From NCBI GenBank assembly GCA_033064195.1, contig JARBJD010000023.1, positions 400,331 to 464,330 of the forward strand: DNA of 64,000 nt, given 5' to 3'. This DNA is from Blattamonas nauphoetae (lineage: Eukaryota > Preaxostyla > Oxymonadida). Positions 10,401 through 18,454 of the stretch are shown piece by piece. How positions within the stretch are numbered: the stretch's first letter is position 1; each line of letters begins with the position of its first letter. The position numbers and the translations under genes were made by a program. Under the pieces are notes generated by a model. That model did no database searches, had not been told where the DNA came from, and saw nothing but the letters and a program-made list of their open reading frames with translations.

Positions 10401-11613
10401 AATAATCATTTTGCTGATCGGCTGGAGTCTCGTTGACTTCCTCATCGGGTTGATCGTTCTTTTGTTCCTCAGTGTTTGCTGTTCTTTGAACGAGGCCTCT
10501 TTTCGCTTCTCTTCGAAGAGCAATCGCTGCGACCGTTTCTGTGATGCGAGATCTTGCCTTCAGACGACGACGTTTTTGGACAGTATGCTTGTCATTGTCA
10601 TCTTCATTGTCAGATGTGACGAAAGGGATTAGGTGTGTGAGATGAGGAACAAGTGAATTGACGACAGAAAGAAATGAATCTGACTGTGTCAAATCATTCA
10701 GAATGCGAATTGGCGAGACAATAGGTGATAGTCTTGTTAATATTTGTGAGATTCGAAGATCTCCTTGTCTTTTGGCTGGATATCGTGATAAAATAGTGAT
10801 AAATGCAAGAATTGGAACAGTGTCGCGAAAAACAGACATTGGCGGTGTTCTGATAGGTTGAGGAAATATCGTATGCGAATAGCGAGTCTCGTACGGCATC
10901 CTGTGATGGAATGTTGACTGTTGAACGGCTAACGAGAGCCGTATTGAAGATTCAAGAGCCATTTCAGGTGCACAACGTGGAAGTCCAATCAAAGGGACAC
11001 TTTCATTGAATGTGGTGAATTGTCTGGGCTTCTGTGACGAAATGAAGGGGGTTTGGTAACCGAATTGGTAATGATTCTCTGCGAACGGATAAGAAGGAGA
11101 ATAATTGTAACCCGATGGAAAACTGAGAGGTTGAGATTCACCTGGCGACGGAAGCCCCAGCTCCTCATAGACGATGGGGCGAAAGGTGACACGAGTCGGG
11201 CGCATGTCAATAATGGCAAGGATACATCCTGGATTGAGAGAATTGTATCGAAAAAGCATTCTATCTGATCTCTTGTCGACCATTTTTGGGTTCATTGAGA
11301 TGTAAACTTTGGAGTCACTGAGAACCAAGAATGGTGAGGTCAAAATGAGTTGGACGTAGATCGGGTAATGAACATTCTTGGGATGATGTAACAAATCCTG
11401 GAGATTTTTGCGTTTGGCAGTTTCTTGTTTTTGGAAAAGAGATAGAATGCGAGGTCTGAGTTGATCAATTCTGTTGGTGTAAACAGGTAACGCAAGGGAA
11501 AGAAATCGTTTACTCACATAGCAAAGTTGAAGAAGGTCGGATAGAGGCAAGAAAGAGAAAATGTACTGTGTGAGGGCATCAGAACATTCTGAGAGCATCG
11601 ATCGGACCACCAT
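4414..11613 (-). CDS. Giant F-box protein, single exon
   Basis: This uninterrupted 2399-residue frame reads from ATG at 11613 to the stop at 4414. Residues about 10-46 form an F-box-like helix bundle (LTQYIFSFLPLSDLLQLCYV), which in other eukaryotes binds Skp1 in SCF ubiquitin ligases. I recognise no substrate-binding repeat in the remaining 2350 residues. They mix helical stretches with low-complexity acidic and serine-rich linkers (EDEDDDEDDDESA, SSESSTDSSLSGSED) and a Lys-rich segment near the middle (RTSLKKKKKDKDQQ). Having no intron over 7.2 kb is unusual here, where even 180-residue genes carry two to four. The start lies 33 bp from the start of the divergent armadillo gene. The F-box call rests on one motif, so the ubiquitin-ligase role is inference. 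Confidence 0.8.
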   Translation of the reverse strand: MVVRSMLSECSDALTQYIFSFLPLSDLLQLCYVSKRFLSLALPVYTNRIDQLRPRILSLFQKQETAKRKNLQDLLHHPKNVHYPIYVQLILTSPFLVLSDSKVYISMNPKMVDKRSDRMLFRYNSLNPGCILAIIDMRPTRVTFRPIVYEELGLPSPGESQPLSFPSGYNYSPSYPFAENHYQFGYQTPFISSQKPRQFTTFNESVPLIGLPRCAPEMALESSIRLSLAVQQSTFHHRMPYETRYSHTIFPQPIRTPPMSVFRDTVPILAFITILSRYPAKRQGDLRISQILTRLSPIVSPIRILNDLTQSDSFLSVVNSLVPHLTHLIPFVTSDNEDDNDKHTVQKRRRLKARSRITETVAAIALRREAKRGLVQRTANTEEQKNDQPDEEVNETPADQQNDYFPLSPEVSEEVHQNTTEPDTDDSDSSESSTVVSCYSAYHLFSSSSDSQAEDTAHQPIPPSHIYAHSRTNSTSSRASSFTASTLIHDTNFETSSQQIANWNSGNQGHVHMNRSHSVPALLPSYPKHILADRTLGLAPFNRIFNEMPAFVEHPVPKETTHLPNPFANPQQLLEFRSKIIDPTITEVPASNNFQTAFEQIADRCRPDKLSTSLVIVYFSSLIVDSFTNPFVLAEIVHFYEQISFSFCEQHCFRDPLIFSYEEEIDLEKMIREAAANTRSDDLSSTNSDPVNTPFTKFSSSPSDPFSLPRAVESLCPDSSWWRLRAVNSTLSKQADNIMYLSILWSEILWTLTVTIPKLREIQKAKTPLLVKTTEREKMMFDLLMTEYIFIPDDFTFDSLESAVLDPNTPHFLPEDTLFFPGPDFISPLVPTRLRIRPRPVHSEFPIISPLSTQFLLLMSIPPYSFVDRRSMRKLALQCVFECVTILMRLNKPINSKVDDKSLRWLRAADGTSAYHSLEMLLKADELERSSFSMQLALRTISQPVPSPLLTAIFPTFFSNVIAFSHESPSNFEFTFSSLLFLISPSSPYATTRITPHSLQLPPLIKGLLILEVVKNTFKSNVPLVLRKRFFWTVLHELCLSLREDRLKPPKEQSDDQPTPESVMSPSPTVTYQVALNSNQQPFWITNRMDDVEDEIRISTPDNPSENTVEQVRPLKKKKAGTVDENDPASMTETDTDFSSSESSTDSSLSGSEDEDDDEDDDESALAARHLNSAERAAFFHWSAAVALIQCLFPDTDEWCLDPQQASGDWRRIAENLQDMSHRETWTVSDSEESDTLGSAMMGLINETEGPHFLQCPAKMKPVAFPFDHTTRPQAPLHQYKNLRPQTAPLQSNQQPELASRSFTTFASILSLALSTIQSLFDHDNIGSWATIPRVVWCRFTEWNSGEMDTSQFLSRVVQSLFLGVCGGSDGRSLEDAMNNAYLYIDDPLDPPAAIISRQKQQFKVNKQAYVSRMNTYSLAHPARFTQSPPNIISPSFGYPPQIPLVSDIVFPGTVGMLHSSATLSSYSIFSFSESFGPLVRPSFLSSLFFSLIFPAQSPHILNTHINHYVRLRKQESHTDDEDQPRPSSNLTRNYASSTNNVILPAPVLSFQYPFPSIPVERTIDPSSPNSASAAKYSSAYTLTAYQQYFVDDLDAQSFIQESLGILSPISLAQSKRLPATTLTRTLFQHVSSCFMSNHRSMKHRATQAKVQFEQFLVENQNLILRERGLEMLEEEFRQLKDDVVESRRRRVQESIEAIKSIPHDVRTSLKKKKKDKDQQVTVTVPLNGVILTAGLPPTEQQIIQKTVFKIAEDSVQDDVNVPDSGQGADEPPTLLQTTITLPSKQKKDKKAQSDSSLLDTTPPAPSPPPAVQPSNQTPPLASPSQPLATLPKYLQQMDLLDPLPEQHQRECDILVTKLTQIQLEEAAIADLRRKVLALHPANASEKFLVICLTELLNAFFPSSTAQQLHHPRLIDALMLQEQKWSELDDDDDTVVWMDDLPQRGQFLFESRRWKNVVMSIRSHSFFARKYGESEQDLLEEYRIDLPSSGAQIEKPPLEKPSSARDSPPLPNIPHSLSENAFGSLGAPSLATAKTTSRPPLPLYRPTVHAAYPPPPVKFTKKKKTEEIEQTEQSLPTDEKGERKDEIDPNAFIFDDGFDFGDSEWEFPDAIFPEPVPPSEVPTQPTPSESDVNVVDEQGRHSAAPHLPWHPRLRVPSSDQIAFSDPPSSNLAHVPVSDSLQNNSFCPFAIHSQRRWFSLTELAFLFDDSIRQFAEIVTETDPDFATQFIPAHVPKEEDDDSLSLSTDDSSDEDEAFYAQLDSSGASSQRHPILQNMPRLLEDDEFYSRFVGKRRGFTPHSVGTAAYHLIIAHTICQYAKLLFSVIHIRILQQVVSDTLSIIVPLNPDNSRSLLEDETLRFGILDSAYALRALFWFISEVVDTKEASFSELFQFEGDRPP

Positions 11614-11646
11614 GGAACATTCTGGACAAACTGAACATATTTCATC
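11614..11646. promoter_or_regulatory. 33-bp divergent intergenic gap (shared promoter)
   Basis: Only 33 bp separate the start codons of the giant F-box gene (minus) and the armadillo gene (plus). Any core promoter must lie here or extend into coding sequence. I see no TATA box or repeated motif. Shared use is inferred from spacing only. Confidence 0.4.
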
Positions 11647-13952
11647 ATGGATCCATTAAACAGATTGTCCAATCGCCATATCTTATTGAATAATGATGGT
11701 GGGGGTGATGATTCAGATCACTCAAACCATAAAATCTCACTCCGAACTTCCAAACGCTCTATCACCAACAAGAAACGCTACAAACAAGGGAAATCTTCGT
11801 CTTCGGGAAAAAAAACACCGATAACTAAAAATGTGTTCACTTTTTTTTCTCTATGACCTGTTATTATCACAGGAACTTGAAGTGCAGATCTGGGACTGTC
11901 TCACCGGAATAAAATCCGATAACCCCACAACAGTTGATCTATCACTCAGGGTTCTTGTTCAATATACAAAAAAAACTGAATTTAATCAAATTTTTATTCA
12001 ATCAAATGGGATCGACGTAATCTCATTCCATCTCCAACATCCAGCGAATACAGATAGAACAGTATGATCTCATTCATTTTATTCTGCAGAACCTCTTGAT
12101 CGATCTCCTTCAAGACATGAGTATGTTCCTCTTCGCCATATATCTCATTTGATCAGCCGCGAAAGAAGACGATCAAATCATCAGTGATAGAATCCTGAAC
12201 TCACAAATTCCCGATGCTTTGATTTCACTCTTTGATAGCTCACACCTGACCCAGATTATTACAGTATATTTCTGTTGTACGCACTTATCCGTTCAGGTTC
12301 TCAAAAATATCGCTATCGATTGCTCAGAGCTGTTCTACTCGTGTCTTGGGACCGCTATTCTCCCCCGCATTGCTTCACATCTGACTTCCATCCTCGAATT
12401 TTACAAAGAAAACACTGTGCGCCCTCACAATCGACTCGATCTTGATGAATCACCTCACGACGAACTTTTATTGGAACTTCTCGATCTTCTCGGTGCTATC
12501 GAACATGAAGGTGCGTTAGCTCAGCTTGCGACACAATTTATGCCATTAATATCCCCATTCTTGTGTCATGTCAATGAAGAGATTCAATTGACAGTTGTCA
12601 AAATCATGTCACACCTGAGTCTGGATCCCTGTGCCTCCAAAACAATTGCACACACAACCATTCAAACAGAACAGATGAACAGCAGGGATGAAGTTGTGAT
12701 CGTCCACCACAGTCTCCTCTCCGTCCTCTGCAGCGTGTATAGAGACTACATCGACACGTACGACCGATGCACACAGAAGATCCGGTACCTCGGCTGTATT
12801 GCCCAACGCAGACGCATCTGGACGAGGAACCACAGCCATTATGAGCCGGTGCTGGTCACACCAAACAGACCAACGGCGTTCAATCAGAGTGAGTTGAAGA
12901 TCCTTGCCGATATTCAGAGCACACTCAATCATGCGAGCCAGACACTGCGAGAGATTGCGATGGTCTTCGTTCGTCTCTCCCAGTGGGACGACGAGGACAC
13001 GCAACTTGTGCTCGATTCGGGGATTATGAGTAGTTTCGGGGAGTTCCTCACAATCGCGACGGCACAGGGAGAGTTTCAAGCGATGCTCATGCCGAACGAG
13101 CTGATGGAAAAGCTGTACGCGATGACCACAGCCTACCAAGTCTTGACGAACCTGGAGGACATCCAAGACCTGATCCAGAAAGAGGCCATTCCGTACTTCA
13201 CAGTCATCGACGACGACATCATCGAAGACAATCGAGTCTGCCAGAAGCATCTCCATCAGCCTTTGGGACACGACTTCCGCGGGATGATAGTGGCAAACAC
13301 GACAGACCCAGTTTCAGACATTCTGATGTGTCTGTCAAACACAGTTGCGGGGACACCCGAACAGACCCGACAGACACTCTGCAGTCTGTATCCAGACCAG
13401 AGCGACCCGTATTTTGCCTTCTTCTCGGCGCTTGCCGATCAGATCACAACAGGCATCCCCGTCCTCATCTGCGAGAGCCTCTTCATCGTGCACGGCCTCA
13501 CACTTGGACCGCCCGACATCCGCCTCGCATTCATCCGCTCTGAGCTGTTCCCTCTCGTGGTCAGCCTGAGTGGGTGTCTCTCTTCGTACAAGCCGATCCA
13601 CCAAACCACTTTTCTGGAAATAATTTCCACGCTCATCCGGTCTGGCTTGACCAACGAAGCGGGAGCGTTTGCCCAGCAAGATTCTGTTCAGCGAGAAATC
13701 GCCATTGTGACTGTCTTGGCAGTGAACGACCCCACTTTCGAGGCGTTTGTGGTTGCCGCGTCGAAGTCGCGCGATGGCAAAGTTCGGGCACGTGCCAAGC
13801 AACTCATGGACTGCTTTCAGATGGCGAAGACCAATGTCTCACCAGAGGAATTTGAAGAAATGAAAATCACAACACGAGTGGACCTGTTTTCGAGCCAATC
13901 ATCTTACGAAACCATTGTTCGTAATCCTTTTTCTACACGTTTTCCGCCTTGA
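11647..13952 (+). CDS. Armadillo-repeat-like protein, possibly importin-alpha-like
   Basis: Five exons (11647-11832, 11873-12061, 12090-12120, 12157-12263, 12297-13952) encode about 722 residues. The N-terminus is basic (KRSITNKKRYKQGK). An alpha-helical solenoid with armadillo-type spacing follows (LEVQIWDCLTGIKSDNP, FIQSNGIDVISFHL, VLKNIAIDCSELF). A basic leader plus ARM repeats recalls importin-alpha, which would carry nuclear-import cargo, but the Trp/Asn ladders of the classical cargo groove are not evident, so I leave the function open. Introns are very short (40, 28, 36 and 33 bases) and all lie in the first 650 bases. The third exon is only 31 bases. The last exon is one 1.66-kb block, richer in G+C than the 5' exons. 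Confidence 0.75.
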
Positions 13953-14113
13953 AGGAAACTCGAAATAATCCGACTCAGGGCAATTCTGATAGATTTAACA
14001 GCATTTCCCATACATTTTCCAGAACTTTTTTGTTCTGTAGACTTTTACTGGCGGGGCCTGGAATTCGCTATTCCATTCTAATGGGCCGGATCTCGATTCT
14101 CTATCAAATAACC

Positions 14114-14794
14114 ATGGAATCAAACGAAGACGAGACCATTGACTACCAGCAATCCGGTGAGCCCGATGTCAATGATGGAACAGAGGGTGAAGATGGACCT
14201 GAGGTCATAATCACAGATGGAGGAGATGATGATGCTACCGCTGAGGAAACGTCTCAAAATGAAGAACCTGACAATACAGAGGAAACATCTAGTAGTCTAA
14301 CTCCCCAACAGTCTGTTATTTCATTCAATCTTCATGTCTTCTTCACATCGATTCCTTGACAAAAAACCCTATTCGAAACCCTGCTACTCTTCTTCCACAC
14401 TCTCATATTCCTTGCACAACATAGAAAATATCTGATTGAGCATCAGAGGCTGTTGCAGGAGAAGAGAGATGCAGCGGAAGTTCTAAGACAACAGACAGAA
14501 GAAAAGGCTCAGCAAGAATACGAGAAATTCTCAACTGATAGACAGTCACAAATTGAGAAGAACAAGGCTGAAAATGCGTATTCATTTTGTTTTTCTTCCT
14601 TCATTTTCTTCAAACCTCGACCCTAAAGTACTGAGGAAGCTCAGTTCCTCGAAAAGAAATCTGGCTTCCAGCCCTGGACTTCCGCGACCGACATGTGTGA
14701 TTTCTCCAAATCACACGAAGGAGATGTGACACGTATGCAGCAGATTATGAGAATGCTCAAAAACAAAGAAACGATCGCCGCACAAAGTTCCTAA
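14114..14794 (+). CDS. CLTA: Clathrin light chain
   Basis: The clathrin light chain binds the heavy-chain hub and regulates coat assembly on endocytic and Golgi vesicles. Exons 14114-14310, 14425-14577 and 14629-14794 encode about 171 residues. Parts in order: an acidic, disordered N-terminal half (DGGDDDATAEETSQNEE); a charged heavy-chain-binding helix (about 67-116, HQRLLQEKRDAAEVL then EYEKFSTDRQSQIEKNKAE); and a C-terminal block with the family-like FQPWTSATDMCDF and DVTRMQQIMRMLKN. The light chain is poorly conserved in protists, and this call rests mainly on the C-terminal signature W..(8)..DF..(7)..DV.RM...(3)..LK. The introns are 114 and 51 bases, both phase 2. A convergent gene ends 340 bp downstream. 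Confidence 0.82.
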
Positions 14795-15134
14795 TTTCCC
14801 TCACAACCTCTTCATTCAAAAAAGACCGTTCACCTCTCATTTTTCTGTAAGATGTTTCCTCACCTCAGTTAACTCCATTTTCACATTCATTGGAAAATTG
14901 ACGCAGACATGAGAGAGATCACCATTATCCACTTTTCAGAGTTATCTCACATAGAATTCCATCAGGACCTCAAGAAAAAATGAAGGATGCGTGCATTCTT
15001 TCGATAATCTGTGGCATGATGCGATATATTGTTGTGGTGGAGTGTGTGGCAGACCGAGTCAGTCAACACCAATTCGTGAGACAGATAAGAAACTTCAGAT
15101 TTTTTATCTTCGAAAATGAAATGATTTCATTACA
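14795..15134. other. Convergent intergenic region, nothing recognised
   Basis: These 340 bp lie between the stop of the clathrin light chain (plus) and the stop of the DUF4602 gene (minus). The sequence is A/T-rich with no frame that fits a neighbouring exon, no repeat and no RNA-gene structure that I can see. It presumably holds two 3' untranslated regions. Confidence 0.5.
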
Positions 15135-15876
15135 TTACTTCCATTTTTTTCCTTTTTTCTTTCCTTTCGTTTGTGGTTTCTGTGCAGGTCGAGCTTTTTT
15201 TCTATCAGTGTTTGTGGATGACGATTCTGTTTGACGTATCAATTCCTTGTCAATATGAAGAATTCCCTTCTTGTATCTACCCAGTGATGTTGTTAAACCA
15301 CGATGAGGATCAGGACCAGTTCGATCTCGTTGTCTGAGAGCTTTCTTTGTTGTTGTGAGATGTTTCTTCGGAGGAGTGATCCCCTGTTCAAGTGCCTGTA
15401 CGAGATATGTCCGAAATGAAAGAGGAATTCACACTTTCTTGATAGACTTCTCATTTCGTTCCTTCTGTTTTTTGATCATTCCCTGGAGGATTTTATACGG
15501 CGTTTTTGGGGAAGGAATTGGCTAGAAAGATAGTGCAAAGATAGATAGATCCACAGGGAAGATTAATTTCAGACTATTCCTCCTCGTTGAACTCGTTGTT
15601 TGTTTTCCCAATCAAATCTAGCCTTTCCCCTCAATTTGAGGCCACCTACAGAAATGGATGAGATTATTCGAGAAACTCGTTGATGTTATAGAGAATGATA
15701 CCGAGTTCATTCACAATTCGCTTTGTAGAGACGAACATTTCTTCCTCCTTTCTATGAAGGTTCTCCTCTTCCTTTTTCCGCTGTTGCTCACGAAGAGTGT
15801 TTGAAGAGGATCGTTTTGGAGTTCGGGGTTGATATAGACTAATCAATGGCGACTGGACGATGAGTGGGCCATTCAT
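15135..15876 (-). CDS. DUF4602 / C1orf131-like nucleolar protein
   Basis: Four exons on the minus strand (15876-15702, 15645-15575, 15521-15435, 15395-15135) encode about 197 residues. Human C1orf131 is a DUF4602 protein of the small-subunit processome, which builds the 40S ribosomal subunit. The resemblance, from memory of that family, is in GGLKLRGKARFDWENKQRV, in PKTPYKILQGMIKKQKERNE (human has Y..LQ.QIK.KK at the same place), and in the late block LGRYKKGILHIDKELI followed by a Lys-rich tail (KGKKKGKKWK) suited to nucleolar targeting. Introns are 56, 53 and 39 bases. The start is 50 bp from the divergent VPS11 start. The splice model is supported by all four exons joining without a stop. 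Confidence 0.72.
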
Positions 15877-15926
15877 GAAAAAAAGATGGATATGATCCGA
15901 ACATTGTCGAGCACTGGTGACGTCTC
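15877..15926. promoter_or_regulatory. 50-bp divergent gap between DUF4602 gene and VPS11
   Basis: The two start codons point away from each other across 50 bp. A GTGACGTCTC stretch beside the VPS11 start contains a CRE-like TGACGT core. With no repeat of it elsewhere, I do not assign it a role. Confidence 0.35.
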
Positions 15927-17893
15927 ATGGATGATGAAACCATCGATGAGCAGTTTCCAAAAATTTTATTGAGAATTGAGCAAGAAAACCCTGCATTCGT
16001 TGTACGGAAGCTTCTCCCACCGTCTGGTGAACAGAGGATTGATTTGTTGATTATATACCTGAAACAACTTCATGCTTTGGGACTTGCTACCAATGAATAT
16101 ACAACGTTGTTAATCAACTGCTTTACGAAGCTAAATCGCGAGCATGATCTCGAATCTTTCTTATCAGTATGTACATGCAACTATTCATCTCAATATTTCC
16201 AAAAAAGTCTATTGATTTGAGTCATCTTGATACTAGTTATACTATTGAAGTCTGCGACCAAGCTGGATTCCACTCTCAGGCCCTCAATCTTGCACGACGA
16301 ATTGGCAACCATAAATTTGTTCTCCGCTCGATAATCTCGCAAGAAGAGAAATATGCATCAGAAAATCAATCAATTTCACAAATAGATCCCGAATTAGCAC
16401 TTTTAGAAGAAGAAGAGATCACCGAACAATTGAACCAACAATCAGCCCATTCCACGTCATCTCCTCTTGAACAGGCTTTGGATTATCTCTTTACTCTTGA
16501 TGAAGAAGATGTTATCGAAAGTTTATTGTCGTTTGGTCCACGTCTCTTCACAAAGTTCCCTGAACGAACAACAACTCTCATGATTGAGAAGTGTATGGCA
16601 GATCCAACAAAATTTCTGCATCTGTTTGTTGGACATGATCAACAACTTGTGCAATTTCTCAACCACTGCCTCTCTAGACAATTTGAACATCAACAATCGA
16701 CGTCAGACGAGGAGAACACTCGAACAGCACAACTCATTGAAATGCTCATTGGTGCGTACCTCCGCTTGTCAGTATGTGTCTTTTACCGTCTTCCCCATTT
16801 TTTCTCCCACAGCACACAGACAAGTCACGAGAAAACGAGTACAACCAACAAGTCCTCAAACTCCTCCGCGAGAATGGACACATTCTTGACATGGACAGTG
16901 TCCTGATGGTTGCAATGATGAATAGCGGGCAATTTGCTGTTGAGTACATTCTGGAAAAGGAAGGGCGCTTCAAAGATCTCCTCCACACCATTTTGCAAAC
17001 CAGGCCTGTCTTTGGAACGTCCCTCCCTCCTTCTCAGCGGGAAGCGAAGGAGCGGGAGACGTACACACGGATGATCCAGATCTGTGAGAGGTACGGAACG
17101 CCTGGAGAGGTATTCGATCCTTCTTTGATGACTCGCCAGCACAATTTTGATTTGAACCTGTGGAACTACGCGCTGTGTTCGCTCTCTGCTCTTCATGCTC
17201 GAGCCGGTGATTGCATTGCCTCTGCTCGTGACGATGCCATCAAACAGATTTTGGAAGGTGTGCTCTTCTCCTCCACATCGCCCTTCGTCAGCCATGTCTC
17301 GATTGGAAAGTGTCCCACTCCTCCCTCTTCTCGACACTCTCACCAGCAACCCAGAAATCTCGCTCTCGACTGTGCAAGACTTCATCGTTGCCTCTTTTCA
17401 GTCGGTGGAGAACGAGCTGGAGAGGGTGGTTGCCACAGAGAGGAGGAAGGAGGCAGATGTCGAGGAGGCCAAACAAGCATTCCAACATTTCTACACTCAG
17501 TTTGCCCACAACTGCCATCCACGGACCATTTGTCTCCTTTCATCATTCATCCCCCTCTCCTCTCTCATGTAACATTCTTCTTCTTCTCTCAGACCGACAC
17601 TGTTCACCTCGTACACCTGCTGCCAATGCTCTCAACCGATCAGAACCCCACTGATCCACTTCATGTGTGGCCACTCCTACCACGAGAGTTGTGTGTCGGA
17701 GTCGAGGGAGTGCCCGCTTTGCCTGCCCAAACACTTCCAGATCCAGCAGAGATACCACTCCATCACCCACATGGCTGAGGAGTACACGCAGGACGAGCAG
17801 AAGGTCGACCAGACCATCCAGCAGATGGAAGTCGACAAGATGGATGTCGTGTTTGCGGAGATCGGAAAGGGAGCCATCAGCACAGCTTGGTAG
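15927..17893 (+). CDS. VPS11: VPS11-like HOPS/CORVET subunit without beta-propeller
   Basis: VPS11 is a core scaffold of the HOPS and CORVET tethering complexes on late endosomes and lysosomes. Five exons (15927-16166, 16208-16771, 16813-17257, 17292-17499, 17593-17893) encode about 585 residues. Visible parts are a clathrin-heavy-chain-type alpha-solenoid (VCDQAGFHSQALNLARRIGN, ALDYLFTLDEEDVIESLL, LPLLDTLTSNPEISLSTVQDF) and a C-terminal RING-H2 (CCQCSQ, then HFMCGHSYHESC and CPLC). Usual VPS11 proteins are over 900 residues, with an N-terminal WD-type propeller of about 350. This gene begins directly in the solenoid, and the 50 bp before it belong to a divergent promoter, so the propeller cannot be encoded just upstream. 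Introns are 41, 41, 34 and 93 bases. Confidence 0.9.
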
Positions 17894-17975
17894 TCTTCAT
17901 TTTCTCACCCACACTCTTTGTTTTGGTTTCACAATCCCTTGCAACACTTATCTTTTTTCTAGTTTTTTCTCACGA

Positions 17976-18286
17976 ATGAGCGGAGTCCACGTGGCTCCTG
18001 AAAAGAGATGCAATGTGGTGTCTGTTGAACTGAACTGCATCAAAATTGAACAATTCCAGACAACTCCTCACAAAGAAGGCACAGTTGGGAGATTATCTTT
18101 GGTAATGTCTACTCGCAGGAAAAATGGGTCATGATCAACCACCTTCGAGATTGATACGAAGCCTAAATCTCATTCTCCTCCTCTCAATAATACTGATTTG
18201 TTCTTCCTATCATCTCACCTTCGATTCAGATACTGTCATTCCCTAATAACGATGGAAAACACGTTTTTTATTCGATGTCACCCTGA
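17976..18286 (+). CDS. Possible small hypothetical protein (about 60 residues)
   Basis: An ATG 83 bp after the VPS11 stop opens MSGVHVAPEKRCNVVSVELN and runs 126 bases. A 128-base intron (18102-18229, donor GTAATG, acceptor TTCAG, phase 0) joins it to 57 bases ending in TGA. The product would be about 60 residues. No family is recognised. It could equally be the 3' untranslated region of VPS11. Confidence 0.25.
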
Positions 18287-18454
18287 AAACAGGTGATTTT
18301 GAAGTCTCGAATTTGTTCTTAAAACCACTTCACTGTATGTCATACTCAACATTTTGTGGAATTTATGAGATGAAAAGCATTACATGTCGAGCATTGACGG
18401 AGTAGACATCCTAACAAAAATTTCCCAGTTCGTCACGCGAACCGGTGTTACACA

